Assembly (NCBI GenBank): GCA_025927795.1
Contig: JAICKT010000176.1
Span: 1-9,049, forward strand
Length of the DNA stretch: 9,049 bases
From: Parafilimonas sp.
Lineage (GTDB): Bacteria > Bacteroidota > Bacteroidia > Chitinophagales > Chitinophagaceae
Reading direction: 5' to 3'
Shown piece after piece: positions 7,152 through 9,049 of this stretch. The position numbers and the translations under genes are program-made. Numbering within the stretch: position 1 is the first letter of the stretch; each line of letters opens with the position of its first letter. Under the pieces are notes generated by a model, which was not told the DNA's origin, did no database searches, and worked only from the letters and a program-made list of their open reading frames with translations.

Positions 7152-7288
7152 TATTCCATTAAAACGTAAATTAAACGAATAACTTGTTTGCAGTTTCGCT
7201 TTTATAGTTAGAAGAATTATAATTTATTATTTTTATTAGATTGAAATTATTTGAATTTGGCAGGATTTTTTATCAAATAAATACCCAA
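7152..7288. promoter_or_regulatory. Divergent intergenic region, probable promoters for both flanking genes
   Basis: This very AT-rich gap separates the minus-strand lipoprotein gene from the plus-strand secreted-protein gene, so at least one promoter in each direction is expected here. I looked for the Bacteroidota promoter pattern (TTTG, then TAnnTTTG) and found only partial matches: TGAATTTG at 7252-7259 on the plus strand and a TAATTTAC-like site on the minus strand. Neither has a convincing upstream box, so no exact promoter is assigned. Confidence 0.35.
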
Positions 7289-9049
7289 GTGAAGTACCGA
7301 CTAATAATTATTTTATTACTTATAACTTTTCCCCGCCTTAAAAGCGTGGCTCAATCGCCCGATTTTTTAAAAACGCATACGGCTGATACAACTATTATTG
7401 CCGGAAAACAATATAAAAAATCAGGCTGGCATCAGTTTCTTTGGGGAAGTAATTACCGAAATGTATGGACAACGCCTGTAACCTTTCCGGTAATGATGCT
7501 CGATACTGCTAAAGGAGGATTAAAACCTACAAAGGAAGGTGGTGGACATCAGACAAAATCATTGCGTTTAAAAAATGAAAATAGTAAAGAATATGCCTTG
7601 CGGTCTGTAAGTAAAACGCTCGGTGCCGTGTTGCCCGAAAATTTTAAAGGAACATTTTTAGAAAAGCAGGTGAATGATGAAGTTACAATGTCAAATCCTT
7701 ACGGCGCTGCAATTGTACCGGTGCTCGCAGAAGCAGCAAAAGTTTATCACACAAATCCGGAGTATGTGTATTTACCAAAGCAAGCGGCGCTGGATACTTT
7801 CAATAAAAAATACGGAGATGGTTTGTATTTATTTGAACAGAAAACAGATGGCGACTGGAGCGACGCTGATAATCTTGGAAATTTTTCTGAATTTTTTAAT
7901 ACGGATGATGTAATAAAAAAAATGCTGGAGAGTAATCATTATTCTGTTGATCAAAAAACATTCACACGCGCAAGAATTTTTGACTGGTTTATTAATGATT
8001 GGGACAGGCATGAAGACCAGTGGGAATGGGGTGAAAGAAAAACAGGCGATAAAATTTTGTTTGTGCCGGTACCGCAAGATCGCGACCAGGCTTTTTTTAA
8101 ACACAATGGAGTTTTATTAAATGTTGGATTAGGTGCTGCGGGTTTAAATTATATGCAGTCGTTTGATAATAATGTGAAAGACATAAAAACCTTTACGTAC
8201 GAAGAAAGAAATCTTGACAGGTTTTTTACGAATGAAATGGTATTGAGCGATTGGCAAACAATTGCAAAGGATTTGCAACAATTATTAACCGATGCAGTAA
8301 TTGATAAATCAGTAAAACAATTGCCATCTTCTATCTATAATATTTGTGGTGAGGATATAGCAGCTAAACTAAAAAAACGCAGAACGCATTTGCTCGAATG
8401 GGCAACCACTTATTATAATTTCATCAGCGAGCAAGTTCAAATTGCAGGCTCAAAACAAAATGAAGTTTTTGAAGTAAATAATGCAGATGATGCAACAACA
8501 GTAAAAGTTTTTTCGAAACATGCTTATCAAAAAAACGATTCTGCTTTTTATTCAAGAACGTTCAACGCAAATGAAACAAAAGAAATAAGATTATTTGGAG
8601 TTGATGGAAATGATGTTTATAATATTGAGGGTAAAACAAACGGTATCCGTATTAAAATTATTAGCGGAAAGGAGAAAGATTCCATTACAAATAAGACTGA
8701 TAAAAAAATTCATATTTATAATAACGAAAATTATGTAAGTGATGCTTTATTAACTAAACTTCATTTATCAAACGACAGCATTTACCATAAGTTTGATTAC
8801 GCCTGGTTTAAGTATGATAAAAGTGGAATTGTACCCAAAATTTTTTATAGTTATGAAGACAGAATTTATGTTGGCTTAGGTTATCAGTTTGTACATAACT
8901 CATGGCGCAAAGAACCATTCGCTTCAAAACAATTATTAGACTTTCATTATTCTTTATCTGAAAAAGCGGCGAGTTATACTTACTCAGCTTTATTTCCTAA
9001 ACTTCTTGGTAAGGCAGATTTATCATTGCTGGCAAATTATGATATTATA
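7289..9049 (+). CDS. Secreted protein with Fam20-like kinase signature and probable C-terminal outer-membrane barrel (3' end outside window)
   Basis: The frame is open from 7223 to the window end. GTG 7289 is chosen because it gives a clean signal peptide (MKYRLIIILLLITFPRLKSV, cleavage near AQS); 587 codons lie in the window. The family look is that of Bacteroidota proteins annotated as BamA/TamA-like outer-membrane proteins, sometimes fused to a metallophosphoesterase, which is not present here. Seen: SGWHQFLWGSNYRNVWTTPV (45-64); GGGHQTKSLRL (84-94) with YALRSVSK (102-109); FDWFINDWDRHEDQWEW (231-247); VPQDRDQAFFK (261-271); a strand-rich domain with EIRLFGVDGNDVY (432-444); then from about 500 alternating aromatic strands (KIFYSYEDRIYVGLGYQF) typical of a barrel start. 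The DRH and DRDQAF blocks resemble the catalytic loop and metal-binding loop of Fam20-type secreted kinases. Kinase activity is inference; envelope location is well supported. Confidence 0.8.
   Translation, partial: MKYRLIIILLLITFPRLKSVAQSPDFLKTHTADTTIIAGKQYKKSGWHQFLWGSNYRNVWTTPVTFPVMMLDTAKGGLKPTKEGGGHQTKSLRLKNENSKEYALRSVSKTLGAVLPENFKGTFLEKQVNDEVTMSNPYGAAIVPVLAEAAKVYHTNPEYVYLPKQAALDTFNKKYGDGLYLFEQKTDGDWSDADNLGNFSEFFNTDDVIKKMLESNHYSVDQKTFTRARIFDWFINDWDRHEDQWEWGERKTGDKILFVPVPQDRDQAFFKHNGVLLNVGLGAAGLNYMQSFDNNVKDIKTFTYEERNLDRFFTNEMVLSDWQTIAKDLQQLLTDAVIDKSVKQLPSSIYNICGEDIAAKLKKRRTHLLEWATTYYNFISEQVQIAGSKQNEVFEVNNADDATTVKVFSKHAYQKNDSAFYSRTFNANETKEIRLFGVDGNDVYNIEGKTNGIRIKIISGKEKDSITNKTDKKIHIYNNENYVSDALLTKLHLSNDSIYHKFDYAWFKYDKSGIVPKIFYSYEDRIYVGLGYQFVHNSWRKEPFASKQLLDFHYSLSEKAASYTYSALFPKLLGKADLSLLANYDII

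Noticed and set aside
7674..8104. Plus-strand (7674-7913) and minus-strand (7829-8104) frames
   Set aside because: Both fall inside the long secreted-protein gene, across its conserved DRH/DRDQAF region, and have no supporting features.
1..9049. CRISPR array, tRNA/rRNA, insertion sequence or phage genes
   Set aside because: No regularly spaced direct repeats, cloverleaf-like stretches, transposase motifs or phage structural proteins were seen.

Overview
The window is AT-rich DNA that looks like a Bacteroidota chromosome, most likely of the Chitinophagaceae/Sphingobacteriia type. That rests on the protein styles (TM-anchored signalling proteins, short lipoproteins with lysine-rich tails, a BamA/TamA-like outer-membrane protein family), the near absence of Shine-Dalgarno motifs, and intergenic palindromic repeats of the GAAATGACG type. 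No rRNA, tRNA, CRISPR array, transposase or phage gene was seen.

Layout. Four genes on the minus strand form a probable operon read right to left. (1) 5535-6506: a 323-aa FhaA-like protein with a DUF3662-like N-terminus and a degenerate FHA-like C-terminus. (2) 5421-5531: a 36-codon single-membrane-segment micro-ORF squeezed between its neighbours. (3) 4004-5431: a membrane-anchored PP2C serine/threonine phosphatase whose outer part looks like a parallel beta-helix. (4) 1-3797, running off the left edge: a very large fusion of a FtsW/RodA glycan polymerase with a class B penicillin-binding transpeptidase, carrying an extra extracytoplasmic N-terminal region. Upstream lies a small lipoprotein gene, also on the minus strand (6684-7124). 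Divergent from it, a plus-strand gene (7289 to beyond 9049) encodes a secreted protein with a Fam20-like kinase signature ahead of a probable outer-membrane barrel.

How it fits together. The order FHA adaptor, PP2C phosphatase, RodA polymerase, PBP transpeptidase is the order of the actinobacterial fhaA-fhaB-pstP-rodA-pbpA-pknA-pknB locus. That locus ties Ser/Thr phosphorylation to cell-wall elongation and division. Here the polymerase and transpeptidase are fused into one chain. A Ser/Thr kinase is therefore predicted, but not seen, beyond the left edge. The coding assignments for PP2C and RodA-PBP are firm. The FhaA relation, the micro-ORF and the Fam20-like kinase idea are motif-level inferences.

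No stretch over 300 bases lacks a gene. The three larger gaps are 3798-4003 (206 bases, one palindromic repeat copy), 6507-6683 (177 bases, a second copy) and 7152-7288 (137 bases, the divergent gap).
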